From: Desulfobacca acetoxidans
GTDB lineage: Bacteria > Desulfobacterota > Desulfobaccia > Desulfobaccales > 0-14-0-80-60-11
NCBI GenBank assembly: GCA_020722205.1
Contig: DYLF01000015.1
Coordinates: 1 to 35,879, forward strand
Direction: 5' to 3'
Length of the DNA: 35,879 bases
Positions 26,837 through 35,879 of the stretch are shown here, in pieces. Made by a program: the position numbers and the translations under genes. The stretch's first letter is position 1. Each line of letters starts with the position of its first letter. The notes below the pieces were generated by a model. The model was given only the letters and a program-made list of their open reading frames with translations, ran no database searches and was not told the origin of the DNA.

Positions 26837-29800
26837 CGGTTGCTGCCCCCTTGTGATTCTTTCCTTTAACAAAACTTTCCATTTCTTTCAAGCACTTTTC
26901 CAATGGTTCCCACCAGATTTGCCCGGGCTCCAGCTGCAGCTGCAGGCTCTGATCAGGGGACAGTCGCCAGCGCTGGGGGTATTCATGCAGCAACTTCAAC
27001 AGGCGCGCCAGATCAAGACGCTCAGGCTCGGCAAATTTCACCAACGCCAAACCATCGCGCACGTCCAAGCGCCTGATGCCCAACTGCCTTAGGTGGTTTT
27101 TGAGGCGCACCAGTTCCAGGAGGTTGCGCCCCTCAGGAGGCAAGGGGCCGAAACGGTCCAAGAGCTCCTCTTCCATTTCTTTCAACATCTCCGGGGTAAG
27201 GTGCCCGGAGAGGCGCCGGTACAGCCCCAGGCGCTGCTGGACATCCGGCACATAATCCTCCGGCAGAAAGGCGGCCACCGGCAAGCGGATTTCTGGATCG
27301 GGAGACTGATCTTCGGGAGGTTCACCTTTCATTTCTCGGACGGCTTGCTCCAGAAGCTGGAGATACAATTCATAGCCCACTTCGGCCAGATGACCGGATT
27401 GAGCCTGGCCCAGGAGGTTGCCGGCCCCTCGGATCTGCAGATCATGCAAGGCGATCTTAAAGCCGGAACCCAGTTCGGTGAATTCCATCAGGGCCTTCAG
27501 ACGCTTCTGGGCTTCCGTGGACAGGGCGGCGTCCTCGGGCACCAAAAGATAAGCATAAGCCTGAGCCTGACTGCGTCCCACCCGCCCCCGGAGTTGGTAA
27601 AGCTGGGCCAAACCCATGGTGTGGGCCCGATTGATGATAATAGTGTTGGCCGCCGGGATGTCCAAGCCGGCTTCAATGATGGCGGTGCATACCAGGACAT
27701 CCACCTCCCCGTGCCAGAAGCGGACCATCACCTGCTCAAGCTCCCTTTCCGGCATCTGACCGTGGGCTATGGCCACCCGGGCTTCAGGAGCCAGTTCTTG
27801 GACGTAGGTGGCCCACGCCAGCAGATTATGGACCCGGTTATGAACAAAAAAGACCTGGCCGTGGCGGGCCAGCTCCCGCCGGATGGCTGCCTGGATGACA
27901 ACTCTTTCCGGCCGGCAAAGATACGTGCGGATGGCCCGGCGATTCTCTGGCGGGGTATTGATGACGCTTAACTCCCTTAGCCCTGTGAGGGACAACTGCA
28001 GGGTGCGGGGGATGGGCGTGGCCGTGAGAGTCAGCACATCCACCGTGCGCCGCCACTCTTTAAGCTTTTCCTTCTGCTTGACCCCGAAGCGCTGCTCCTC
28101 ATCAATAATCAAGAGGCCCAGATCCCGGAAGACCACGTCTTTTTGCAGCAGGCGGTGGGTGCCGATGATGATGTCCACCTTGCCCTGCGCCAATTCGGCA
28201 AGCAGGCGCTTCTGGGCGGCCGGCGGCTTGAAGCGGCTTAAGACTCGCACTACCAGCGGATAATGGGCCAAGCGCCGGGTAAAGGTATCATAATGCTGCT
28301 CTGCCAGCACGGTGGTGGGGGCCAGCAAGGCCACCTGTTTGCCGTCCATGGCGGCCTTGAAGGCGGCCCGCAACGCTACCTCGGTCTTGCCGTAACCCAC
28401 GTCGCCGCACACCAGCCTGTCCATGGGCTTCTCAGACTGCATGTCGGCCAGGACTTCCTGGATGGCCTGAAGCTGATCCGGTGTTTCCTCGTAGTCAAAA
28501 GCCGCTTCAAACTCGCGGAACAACGGATCAGGTGGGGAAAAACCATGCCCAGGTAAAACCCGCCGCAAGGCATAGAGCTCTACCAACTCCCGGGCGATTT
28601 TCTCCACCGCCTTTTTCACCCGTCCTTTGGCCCGCTCCCAAGACTTGCTCCCCAGACGGTCCACCCTGGGTGTCGTCCCCTCGACACCCAGGTATTTTTG
28701 CACCAGGTGCAACCTGTCCACGGGCAGATACAGGCGGTCGCCCCCCTGGTACTCGATCTCTAGAAAATCGTTGACCTCCGGGCCGACGGCCAGCTTGACC
28801 AAGCCTTGATAAACACCAATGCCGTGGTCCAGATGGACAATAAAATCGCCTGAGGACAGGTCCGCCAGGGAGGTCAGATACTGCGGTGGCCGAGTTTCCT
28901 TGCGGCGACGCCCCTCAGAGCGGAACCCCAGGGCTTCGTCTTCAGTGACCACCCGGATGCCGGCCGCCAGAAAAGAGAAACCACCGGATATCTCCCCCAC
29001 TGTGATGGTTACCGCCTCCGTCAGGGGCAGGGGGCCCTCCGGAATAAGATGGGTGTCCACTCCCTCTTCGTCCAACAGGCGGGCCAGACGTTCCGCCCGG
29101 TGCCGGGTTAAACAGACAATCAGGCTGCACCAGCCGGAGCTTTGCCATTCCTGAAGGCGCCGGGCCAGTGTCGGCAAGAGGCGTCCGGCCTCGGTGGACT
29201 CGGCTGCCAGCTCCTGGGCCAAGCCGTCGTTTTTGGTCACCTGGAAGGCCAAGGTAGGAGTGTTTTCCGCCTTCGCCAACGGCAAGAGGTGACAACTAAG
29301 GCCGGCAAAAGGGCGGCGGCGGTTTTCCCAGGGTTCCTGGTCCAGCCAGCCGTTTGGCTTTCCGGCAGCTGGCGCCGCCAGCTTGTCCAGTTCCTGTTTC
29401 AGGTTTAAAGGGTCCCACTCCACCACCAGGGTCTCCGGGGGCAGATAATCCCAGAGCGTCACCGGCTCCGGGTAAAACTCGGCCAGATGACGTTCGATGC
29501 CCGGGAAGTGCCGCCCTTCCTGGACGTGATACCAAAAATGTGGATCCTGACGGCGGCTGCGGTTTTTCAGAGATCGTTCCCGGCTAGCCTCATCCAGGAT
29601 GACCTCACTCACCGGCAAGACCACCAGGTCTTCCAACTGCTCCTGGGAACGTTGGCTGGCCGGATCGAAAAACCGCAAGGATTCCAGCTCATCACCCCAA
29701 AATTCCAACCGCACCGGTTTGGCATAAAGAGGAGGAAAAAGGTCGATGATGCCGCCCCGAACGCTGAATTCACCCAGCTCTTCCACCAGGGGGCGCCGTT

Positions 29801-30314
29801 CATAGCCCCCGGCTAGCAACGTCTTAAGGAACGCCTCCCGGTCGATCTCTTCGCCCTTGACCAAATAGGCATAGGCGGCCTGCAGACGAGCAGCTGGGAG
29901 GAGCTTCTGCCGCAAGGCTGCCACCGCGGCCACCACGACAAAGGGTCGGGTGGCCGTCAGGGCCGTATAAGCCGCCCCCACTCGCGCCGCGCTTACCTCG
30001 GCGTCAAAACTCAACTCTTTGAAAGGCAACAGCTCATGGGCCGGAAAGCTTAAGAGCAGACTCCAACCCCCTGGCGGGGCGCTCAGCTCCGCTCGCCCAA
30101 AAAACGCCAGATCCTTTAGGAAAGTCTCATGCCCCACTTCATCTGGGGTAATGACCAACAGGGGGCGTTTAAGCCTGGACCACAGACGGCAGAAGACAAA
30201 GGCCGCAGCTGCCGGAGTGAGACCCTGCAGGTCAATTTGCTTGACCCCCCGGGCAAGCGCCGCGCTTATATCTTCCCAGCCAGCGCCAACGGTTATGTTA
30301 TGCTGCAAGTCCAA
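26832..30314 (-). CDS. mfd: transcription-repair coupling factor
   Basis: 1160 aa; RID GDFIVHLDHGIGVYQGL, GDVGYGKTEVALRAAFKA, DEEQRFGVKQKEKLKE, LTATPIPRTL, QLRGRVGRS. Confidence 0.98.
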   Translation of the reverse strand: MDLQHNITVGAGWEDISAALARGVKQIDLQGLTPAAAAFVFCRLWSRLKRPLLVITPDEVGHETFLKDLAFFGRAELSAPPGGWSLLLSFPAHELLPFKELSFDAEVSAARVGAAYTALTATRPFVVVAAVAALRQKLLPAARLQAAYAYLVKGEEIDREAFLKTLLAGGYERRPLVEELGEFSVRGGIIDLFPPLYAKPVRLEFWGDELESLRFFDPASQRSQEQLEDLVVLPVSEVILDEASRERSLKNRSRRQDPHFWYHVQEGRHFPGIERHLAEFYPEPVTLWDYLPPETLVVEWDPLNLKQELDKLAAPAAGKPNGWLDQEPWENRRRPFAGLSCHLLPLAKAENTPTLAFQVTKNDGLAQELAAESTEAGRLLPTLARRLQEWQSSGWCSLIVCLTRHRAERLARLLDEEGVDTHLIPEGPLPLTEAVTITVGEISGGFSFLAAGIRVVTEDEALGFRSEGRRRKETRPPQYLTSLADLSSGDFIVHLDHGIGVYQGLVKLAVGPEVNDFLEIEYQGGDRLYLPVDRLHLVQKYLGVEGTTPRVDRLGSKSWERAKGRVKKAVEKIARELVELYALRRVLPGHGFSPPDPLFREFEAAFDYEETPDQLQAIQEVLADMQSEKPMDRLVCGDVGYGKTEVALRAAFKAAMDGKQVALLAPTTVLAEQHYDTFTRRLAHYPLVVRVLSRFKPPAAQKRLLAELAQGKVDIIIGTHRLLQKDVVFRDLGLLIIDEEQRFGVKQKEKLKEWRRTVDVLTLTATPIPRTLQLSLTGLRELSVINTPPENRRAIRTYLCRPERVVIQAAIRRELARHGQVFFVHNRVHNLLAWATYVQELAPEARVAIAHGQMPERELEQVMVRFWHGEVDVLVCTAIIEAGLDIPAANTIIINRAHTMGLAQLYQLRGRVGRSQAQAYAYLLVPEDAALSTEAQKRLKALMEFTELGSGFKIALHDLQIRGAGNLLGQAQSGHLAEVGYELYLQLLEQAVREMKGEPPEDQSPDPEIRLPVAAFLPEDYVPDVQQRLGLYRRLSGHLTPEMLKEMEEELLDRFGPLPPEGRNLLELVRLKNHLRQLGIRRLDVRDGLALVKFAEPERLDLARLLKLLHEYPQRWRLSPDQSLQLQLEPGQIWWEPLEKCLKEMESFVKGKNHKGAATG

Positions 30315-30640
30315 AGTCCAAAATTATAAAATTAAGCAGGGACCAGCGATAAAGTCCAGCCAAGGTTAGGAAGGAGATAACCAGCAATTATTGGTCGGAC
30401 ACTACATTGTCAAATTTTTGCAAGTGCCGGTGAATAATTTCAACCACTTTTCCCTCAAAGGGTCCGGAGAAGGGTGCCGCCTACTCAAAATGAGTTTTGG
30501 AGAATCATGGGTTGATGACAAAATCTGTTTCTTCCTTGCCGGTAAAATAAGATAAAAAGAGGTGGCAGTCTCACCATTTGGCGCGATCACGAGCACTTGG
30601 CTGGACAAAGCTCAGCTCGGAGTTCTCAACTTAAAAACCA

Positions 30641-31765
30641 ATGGCCGCCGATCTTAACACAATTACTTCTGACTGTCCGAGGGCTGTAGCTGAAAAATTC
30701 CTCACCCAGGGCAGGGTCACAAACGTCCAGGAATACGGGAGCGGCAATGTCAATGACACCTTCCTCGTAACCCTGGAGTCCCCAGGAGAAAGTCGCTTCA
30801 TTCTGCAACGCCTCAACACCCTGGTCTTTCCACAGCCGGAGCTGGTCATGCGAAATCTCAGCACCTGCACGGACCATATGCGTCAGCGTCTGCGCCGCAC
30901 CCCCTTGCCCAGCTCCCGCCGCTGGGAAACGCCTCAGGTGTTGCCTACCCGGGATGGTCATGATTACTATTTAGGGGCGGACGGGGCGTTCTGGCGGGCC
31001 CTGAGTTTCATCGTTGCCGCCCGGACTTTTGACACCATCCAGCACACCGAACACGCCCAGGAAGTGGGCTATGCCCTGGGCATGTTCCACCATCTGTTGA
31101 GCGACCTGTCCACCGACAGATTGGCCGTCACCCTCCCGGGGTTTCACGTCACCCCTTTTTATCTGCGCTCCTTTGATCAGGTGGTGGCCCAGAACCCTCC
31201 CGCCCCGTCTCCCGAGATGGCTTACGCCCTGCAGTTTGTCAGGCAGCGGCGCGCTGGGGCCGCTGTTCTGGAGGAGGCCAAGGGGCAGGGAAAGCTGCGC
31301 CGGCGCGCCATTCACGGGGACCCCAAGGTCAACAATGTCATGCTGGACGTCGTCACCGGGCAGGCGGTGGGTATGATTGACTTGGACACCGTCCAACCTG
31401 GTCTTATCCAATACGATCTCGGCGACTGTCTGCGGTCTGGTTGCAATCTCCTGGGTGAAGAAACGGAGCAGACAGATATAGTGCGCTTCGAGCCGGACTT
31501 GTGCCGGGCCATTTTGCAAGGCTATCTCCCGGTGGCCCAAGACTTCCTCACCCACACCGATTATGCCTATCTATTCGAGGCCATCCATCTGATTACTTTT
31601 GAGCTGGGATTGAGATTCTTGACCGACTATTTGGCCGGCGATATTTATTTTAAAACCAGGGAGCGAGAACACAATCTCAGGCGGGCTCTGGTACAATTCA
31701 AGCTCACCGAGAGCATCGAATCACAGAAAGCGACTATTCTGTCTATTATCAAGGACTTGACATAA
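30641..31765 (+). CDS. APH-family phosphotransferase, N-acetylhexosamine kinase (NahK)-like
   Basis: YGSGNVNDTFLV, FILQRLNTLVFPQPELVMRNL, catalytic HGDPKVNNVMLD, MIDLDTVQPG. Confidence 0.85.
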   Translation: MAADLNTITSDCPRAVAEKFLTQGRVTNVQEYGSGNVNDTFLVTLESPGESRFILQRLNTLVFPQPELVMRNLSTCTDHMRQRLRRTPLPSSRRWETPQVLPTRDGHDYYLGADGAFWRALSFIVAARTFDTIQHTEHAQEVGYALGMFHHLLSDLSTDRLAVTLPGFHVTPFYLRSFDQVVAQNPPAPSPEMAYALQFVRQRRAGAAVLEEAKGQGKLRRRAIHGDPKVNNVMLDVVTGQAVGMIDLDTVQPGLIQYDLGDCLRSGCNLLGEETEQTDIVRFEPDLCRAILQGYLPVAQDFLTHTDYAYLFEAIHLITFELGLRFLTDYLAGDIYFKTREREHNLRRALVQFKLTESIESQKATILSIIKDLT

Positions 31766-31802
31766 GGCTTTAGTCTCTTCTCCTGCCCACCATTTTTTGC
31801 TC

Positions 31803-32183
31803 CTAACCCTTTAAGGCGATGGCCTCAATTTCTACCGCCACCCCACGTGGGAGTCCGACGACCTGCACCGTGGTCCGAGCCGGTGGCCGCTCTCCAAAAA
31901 ACTCCCCATAAACTCGGTTCATCTCTTGAAAGTCCGCCATATCCGTTAAAAACACGGTGGTCTTGACTACACTTTTCAGAGACAGGCCGCCAGCCGCCAA
32001 GACGGTTTTCAGGTTCTCCAGCACCTGAACGGTCTGCACCACGATATCACCGGTCACCAGCCTTCCCTGTGCGTCCACCGGTATCTGGCCGGAAATAAAG
32101 ACCAGGGGACCCGCGACCACCGCCGGACTGTAAGGTCCGATGGCGGGTGGCCCCGCCTCCGGGATAATAACTTGTTTTTTCAT
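31803..32183 (-). CDS. ridA: RidA family enamine/imine deaminase
   Basis: GPYSPAVVAGPLVFISGQIPVD, PARTTVQVVGLPRGVAVEIEAIA. Confidence 0.95.
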   Translation of the reverse strand: MKKQVIIPEAGPPAIGPYSPAVVAGPLVFISGQIPVDAQGRLVTGDIVVQTVQVLENLKTVLAAGGLSLKSVVKTTVFLTDMADFQEMNRVYGEFFGERPPARTTVQVVGLPRGVAVEIEAIALKG

Positions 32184-32307
32184 GGGAAAATACCTCTCCT
32201 GCTGTCAGCCGATAAGCAGATTAAGGAATTAAAGAATAACTCAGAGAAAAGACTTGATAAATTGTTTAGCCTCTGTTAATTCTTATAAAAAAATTGGAGG
32301 TCACTCA

Positions 32308-32562
32308 ATGGGGCTCTGGCTCAAGTGCCCGGGATGTCAGGCAAAAAACACCCTTGAAGCCAAGGTCTGCGCCGCCTGTGGCGCCTCACTGACAAACCTT
32401 CCTTTGCAGCAGCGGGTTTATATCCTTGCCCCTGTCGGCGCCGACGTCTCACCACCGCTGCCGCCGGAACCTGAAAAGGCACTATCACCTCCAGCAAAAG
32501 CACCACCCGCCGCCAAAGTTAAACCAGCCAGGGCCGGCAAGCGTTCCAAGAAAAAGAAATAA
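32308..32562 (+). CDS. small zinc-ribbon protein with Pro/Ala/Lys-rich tail
   Basis: RBS ggagg upstream of ATG 32308; CPGCQAKNTLEAKVCAACG; basic tail RAGKRSKKKK. Confidence 0.7.
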   Translation: MGLWLKCPGCQAKNTLEAKVCAACGASLTNLPLQQRVYILAPVGADVSPPLPPEPEKALSPPAKAPPAAKVKPARAGKRSKKKK

Positions 32563-32564
32563 CC

Positions 32565-33404
32565 TTAAGGGTGATGCGGGTCTGATCCTATCACGCCTTC
32601 CAAGAGCTGCACCAACTCAGGTTCAGCCTTTGACACCGTGGCTACGATCTCTTCCAGCGAAATGGGTGCCATGGCGTCAGGAAGATTGACATTACTGATG
32701 ACGGAGACCCCGAAGACCCTGAGACCGGCGTGCACTGCCGCGATGACTTCGGGGACGGTGGACATTCCCACGGCATCGGCGCCGATCAAGCGAAGAAATC
32801 GGGTTTCCGCCGGAGTCTCCAGGCTGGCTCCCTTGACGGCGACATATACTCCTTTTCTCACCTCCAGGCCTTGGCGGCGGCTCACTTCTTCTGCCAGTGT
32901 AATCAGGTCGCGGTCATAAGCTTGGCTCATATCGGGAAAACGCGGTCCCCACTCTTCGAGGTTTTCTCCCACCAGGGGATTGTCCCCCAGTAGATTGATA
33001 TGATCGCAGATCAGCATCAGATCACCCCCTCGGAAGTGCGGGTTCAGACCACCTGCGGCATTGGTAATCGCCAGGGTTTTCACTCCCAGGGCTGCCATGA
33101 CCCGCAACGGGAAAGTCACCTCGCGCATGCTGTAGCCTTCATAAGCGTGGAATCTGCCCTGAAAAATGAGCACCGGCTTACCGGCCAGCCACCCCCAACA
33201 CAGGCGGCCAACATGGGTGGGCCCGGTGGGTCGGGGAAAATGAAGCAGGTCCTTATAATCACAGGCTTTACCATTATTCAGACGCTCCGCCAACTGACTC
33301 TGCGCGGTACCCAAAATGATCCCCCATTGCGGCTCCAGGTCTATCTTCTGGAGCAACGACCAGGCACATTCCTCCACTTTTTGGCGATATTCTTGTATTG
33401 ACAT
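32565..33404 (-). CDS. purine-nucleoside phosphorylase family protein (type I PNP/MTAP)
   Basis: IFQGRFHAYEGYS, ITNAAGGLNPHFRGGDLMLICDHINLLGDNPLVG, VGMSTVPEVIAA. Confidence 0.92.
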   Translation of the reverse strand: MSIQEYRQKVEECAWSLLQKIDLEPQWGIILGTAQSQLAERLNNGKACDYKDLLHFPRPTGPTHVGRLCWGWLAGKPVLIFQGRFHAYEGYSMREVTFPLRVMAALGVKTLAITNAAGGLNPHFRGGDLMLICDHINLLGDNPLVGENLEEWGPRFPDMSQAYDRDLITLAEEVSRRQGLEVRKGVYVAVKGASLETPAETRFLRLIGADAVGMSTVPEVIAAVHAGLRVFGVSVISNVNLPDAMAPISLEEIVATVSKAEPELVQLLEGVIGSDPHHP

Positions 33405-33584
33405 AAGTATTTTGAGCCAATTAAACTTCCGGATAATATTCTATAAAAGTTAGCGGTGGTTAACGCCCTTTAGGATAAAGGTATTCTCCCTAACCGTCAA
33501 TCCTTCTCCTGCTCAGATATTTCTCATTTCCAATTACCTTGACATTTGCCGACGAAATAATTAGAAAATTGAAAACATTATATA

Positions 33585-33995
33585 ATGGCGGAATTGATGC
33601 CAAGACCAAAAAAAACTCGTTATGTCGCCCAGGAACCGGGAGTAACCTTCTTCAAGCCCCGGGGGATACCCTTGCGCAATCTGGAACAGGTGATTATTAC
33701 CGTGGATGAATTGGAGGCCCTGCGCCTCTCCGACTTTTTGGGTCTGAGCCACGAAGAAGCCGGACAGCAGCTCAAAGTCTCCCGTCCCACCGTTACCAGA
33801 ATGCTGGCCAAAGCACATCAGGCCATTGCCGATGCCCTGGTCAATGGCAAGGCCATCAAAATCGAGGGTGGCTTTTACTCCCTTAACTACCTTTTCCGTT
33901 GCCCCCAATGTGGACACCAGTGGTCTGCCCCGGAAAATTCCCCCGAGGTCCAGGTCTGCCTGAAATGTGACCAGCCGGTGAGCAAGTCCCCCTAA
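33585..33995 (+). CDS. DUF134 family HTH protein with C-terminal zinc ribbon
   Basis: MPRPKKTR..FFKPRGIPL, LDELEALRLSDFLGLSHEEAGQQLKVSRPTVTRML-type HTH, C-terminal CPQCGHQW..CLKC. Confidence 0.9.
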   Translation: MAELMPRPKKTRYVAQEPGVTFFKPRGIPLRNLEQVIITVDELEALRLSDFLGLSHEEAGQQLKVSRPTVTRMLAKAHQAIADALVNGKAIKIEGGFYSLNYLFRCPQCGHQWSAPENSPEVQVCLKCDQPVSKSP

Positions 33996-34179
33996 CCTGC
34001 TACACCCCGGCGGCTCGGTGGTGCAGGCCAGATGCCCTTTTTTAACAGGGCACCGTATCATCCTTCTCCACCACGTTAATTATTTGTGATACTTTGCACA
34101 AATTTAATGCTTTTTCCGACCAGTTGAAGTATGCTATCAATTGTGCCGATCGAAGGCTTATCCCCCAAAGCCGCCGCCA

Positions 34180-34249
34180 CTATCACTAATAACTACTCTT
34201 GCAGCACTGATTGCAGATTACCAGTCACAGATTACTGGTTACTCTTCAT
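34180..34249 (+). repeat. 70-bp heptanucleotide array upstream of purM
   Basis: CTATCAC TAATAAC TACTCTT GCAGCAC TGATTGC AGATTAC CAGTCAC AGATTAC TGGTTAC TCTTCAT (ten units in one register). Confidence 0.75.
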
Positions 34250-34270
34250 CACCAGATGGAATAGCAAGAC

Positions 34271-35356
34271 ATGAATGAATCTATAACCTATAAGGACGCT
34301 GGTGTTGATATAGATAGAGCCGAAGATTTCGTCAACCAGATTCGTCCCTTGGTTAAATCCACCTATCGCACGGGAGTCTTGGGAGAAATCGGCGGCTTCG
34401 GTGGCCTCTTTCATCTGAATGTACTGAAATATCGCGACCCTATCCTGGTTTCAAGCACCGACGGCGTAGGCACCAAAATAAAGATTGCTGTTCTTATGAA
34501 CCAGCACGACACCATCGGCATCGATCTGGTGGCTATGTGTGTCAACGACATCATCGTCCATGGGGCGGCTCCCCTGTTCTTGCTAGATTATCTGGCCATG
34601 GGCCGACTTTCTCCACTTACGGCCACTCAGATTATCGAAGGCATCGCCGCCGGCTGTCGCCAGGCCCGCTGCTCTCTCATCGGGGGAGAAACCGCCGAAA
34701 TGCCAGGGGTCTATCAACCTGGAGACTATGATCTGGCCGGCTTCGTGGTGGGGGCGGTGGAACGGGAGCACCTCATTGACGGTTCCGACATCGCCGTCGG
34801 CCACCGCCTCATCGGCTTGGCCTCCAGCGGCCTCCATGCCAACGGTTTTTCTCTGGTGCGCCAGGTCCTCTTCGCACACCACGGGCTATCGGTCTTCGAC
34901 TACATCCCGGCCCTGGGAGGCCCCCTCGGTCAAGAACTCCTCAAACCGACCCGTATCTACGTGGAGACGGTCTTGAATCTGATTCGGGATTTCCCCGTCA
35001 GCGGTATTGCCCATATCACCGGCGGCGGCCTCACCAACAATATCCCCCGCATCCTTCCCCGAACGTGTCAGGCGATTATTTACCGTGACCGCTGGCCTGT
35101 TCCGCCAATCTTCCGCTTCCTGCAGGAAAAGGGGAATATTCCGGCAGAGGATATGCTGCGCACCTTCAACATGGGCATCGGCCTGGTGTTGGCAGTAGCC
35201 GAGAACCAAGTGGATGACGTTGTCCAGCGCCTTAAGGCCTTGCACGAGGAGACCTACATCATCGGCGAAATCACCAACCGCAAAAATGGCGCCCCACCCT
35301 TAATCTACGCCGGCGCCTCTGCCGCCACCCATGAGAAACAAGGCTCAGCCGACTGA
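34271..35356 (+). CDS. purM: phosphoribosylformylglycinamidine cyclo-ligase
   Basis: YKDAGVDIDRAEDFV, VSSTDGVGTKIKIA, LIGGETAEMPGVY, HITGGGLTNNIPRILP. Confidence 0.97.
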   Translation: MNESITYKDAGVDIDRAEDFVNQIRPLVKSTYRTGVLGEIGGFGGLFHLNVLKYRDPILVSSTDGVGTKIKIAVLMNQHDTIGIDLVAMCVNDIIVHGAAPLFLLDYLAMGRLSPLTATQIIEGIAAGCRQARCSLIGGETAEMPGVYQPGDYDLAGFVVGAVEREHLIDGSDIAVGHRLIGLASSGLHANGFSLVRQVLFAHHGLSVFDYIPALGGPLGQELLKPTRIYVETVLNLIRDFPVSGIAHITGGGLTNNIPRILPRTCQAIIYRDRWPVPPIFRFLQEKGNIPAEDMLRTFNMGIGLVLAVAENQVDDVVQRLKALHEETYIIGEITNRKNGAPPLIYAGASAATHEKQGSAD

Positions 35357-35458
35357 AGAACCGCTACCTGCCTGCACTTTGATCAAGAGATGGAGCGACT
35401 GCGGCCAGAGCGACCGGAGACAATTTCTTATACGGGAGACTGAAAACCGGAAGCCATA

Positions 35459-35872
35459 TTAATAGGGATTAAGAATGTCGTCGGGACCGAAGGTATGGTT
35501 ACGAACTCTAAATACCGAGGAGCTGCCTTGCTTCCATTTCATTAACTGAAGAGTATCTGCTCCCATCTTTCTCCTCAGATAGCCGATGGGAGTTACTAAG
35601 AGGAAAAATATCAGACTCAGGATGATCTTTGACATCGTAGTTCCCAGAATCTGGGAGAACCCAAACCATATTTTGGCCAGCGGCCAAAAAACGACCGGAC
35701 ATATCATGTTGATGAGAAGAAGAACAATGGCTGCGTTGAGAAACCTCTTGTCTCCACCAAAGTAAGAAATCAGCAAGCAGACAAGAACCAAGGCCATACC
35801 TGTATCCTTGGCCTGTTCAGGAGTGACTCTGGTGGGGAAAAAACTTTTTAATCTCACTAGTAATGAGTCCAT
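35459..35872 (-). CDS. SxtJ-like small membrane protein
   Basis: TM segments plus C-terminal WKQGSSSVFRVRNHTFGPDDILNPY typical of SxtJ proteins near exopolysaccharide loci. Confidence 0.65.
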   Translation of the reverse strand: MDSLLVRLKSFFPTRVTPEQAKDTGMALVLVCLLISYFGGDKRFLNAAIVLLLINMICPVVFWPLAKIWFGFSQILGTTMSKIILSLIFFLLVTPIGYLRRKMGADTLQLMKWKQGSSSVFRVRNHTFGPDDILNPY

Positions 35873-35879
35873 AATTGAT

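Noticed and set aside
27093-27971. 292-aa plus-strand ORF
   Set aside because: Antisense shadow of mfd; low-complexity His/Gln-rich translation with no motif, while mfd is unambiguous on the minus strand.
34033-34052. TGCCCTttttttaacAGGGCA hairpin after the DUF134 gene as a terminator
   Set aside because: Six-bp stem without a downstream U tract; too weak to call.
1-35879. CRISPR array, tRNA, rRNA, prophage or integrase island
   Set aside because: No spaced direct repeats, no tRNA-like TpsiC/acceptor pairing, no phage structural or recombinase genes seen; the window looks like ordinary chromosome apart from the small repeats.

Overview
This is a 35.9 kb bacterial chromosomal window. Gene content and style suggest a deltaproteobacterial / Desulfobacterota-like genome (inference only). 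I see about 28 supportable CDS and no rRNA, tRNA or CRISPR. Recognisable content: an endonuclease III-like glycosylase, a RACo-type 2Fe-2S ASKHA protein, a lone receiver domain, an ABC-2 transporter pair, a TetR-TolC-EmrA-EmrB operon plus a UPF0104 flippase, a Tat-type DUF362 protein with a NapH/NapG-like polyferredoxin, NUDIX, TrpB2, a primpol-like protein, a PilZ-like membrane protein, a MinD/ParA ATPase, a Lon-family protease, a Gre-like factor, a PPC-domain protein, AsnRS, a SurA-like PPIase, Mfd, an APH/NahK-like kinase, RidA, PNP, a DUF134 regulator, PurM and an SxtJ-like membrane protein. The most interesting non-coding signals are two. First, a dispersed degenerate heptanucleotide array family (consensus about NGNTYAC) occurs at about ten gene boundaries and often supplies the stop, and sometimes the start, codons of flanking genes. 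Second, two homologous ~150 bp miniature elements flank the gre-like gene. The most interesting protein-level signals are a primpol-fold protein with a substituted catalytic motif, a Lon-type protease with a degenerate Walker A, and a Gre-like factor with a di-proline tip. All calls come from reading the sequence; no searches were run.
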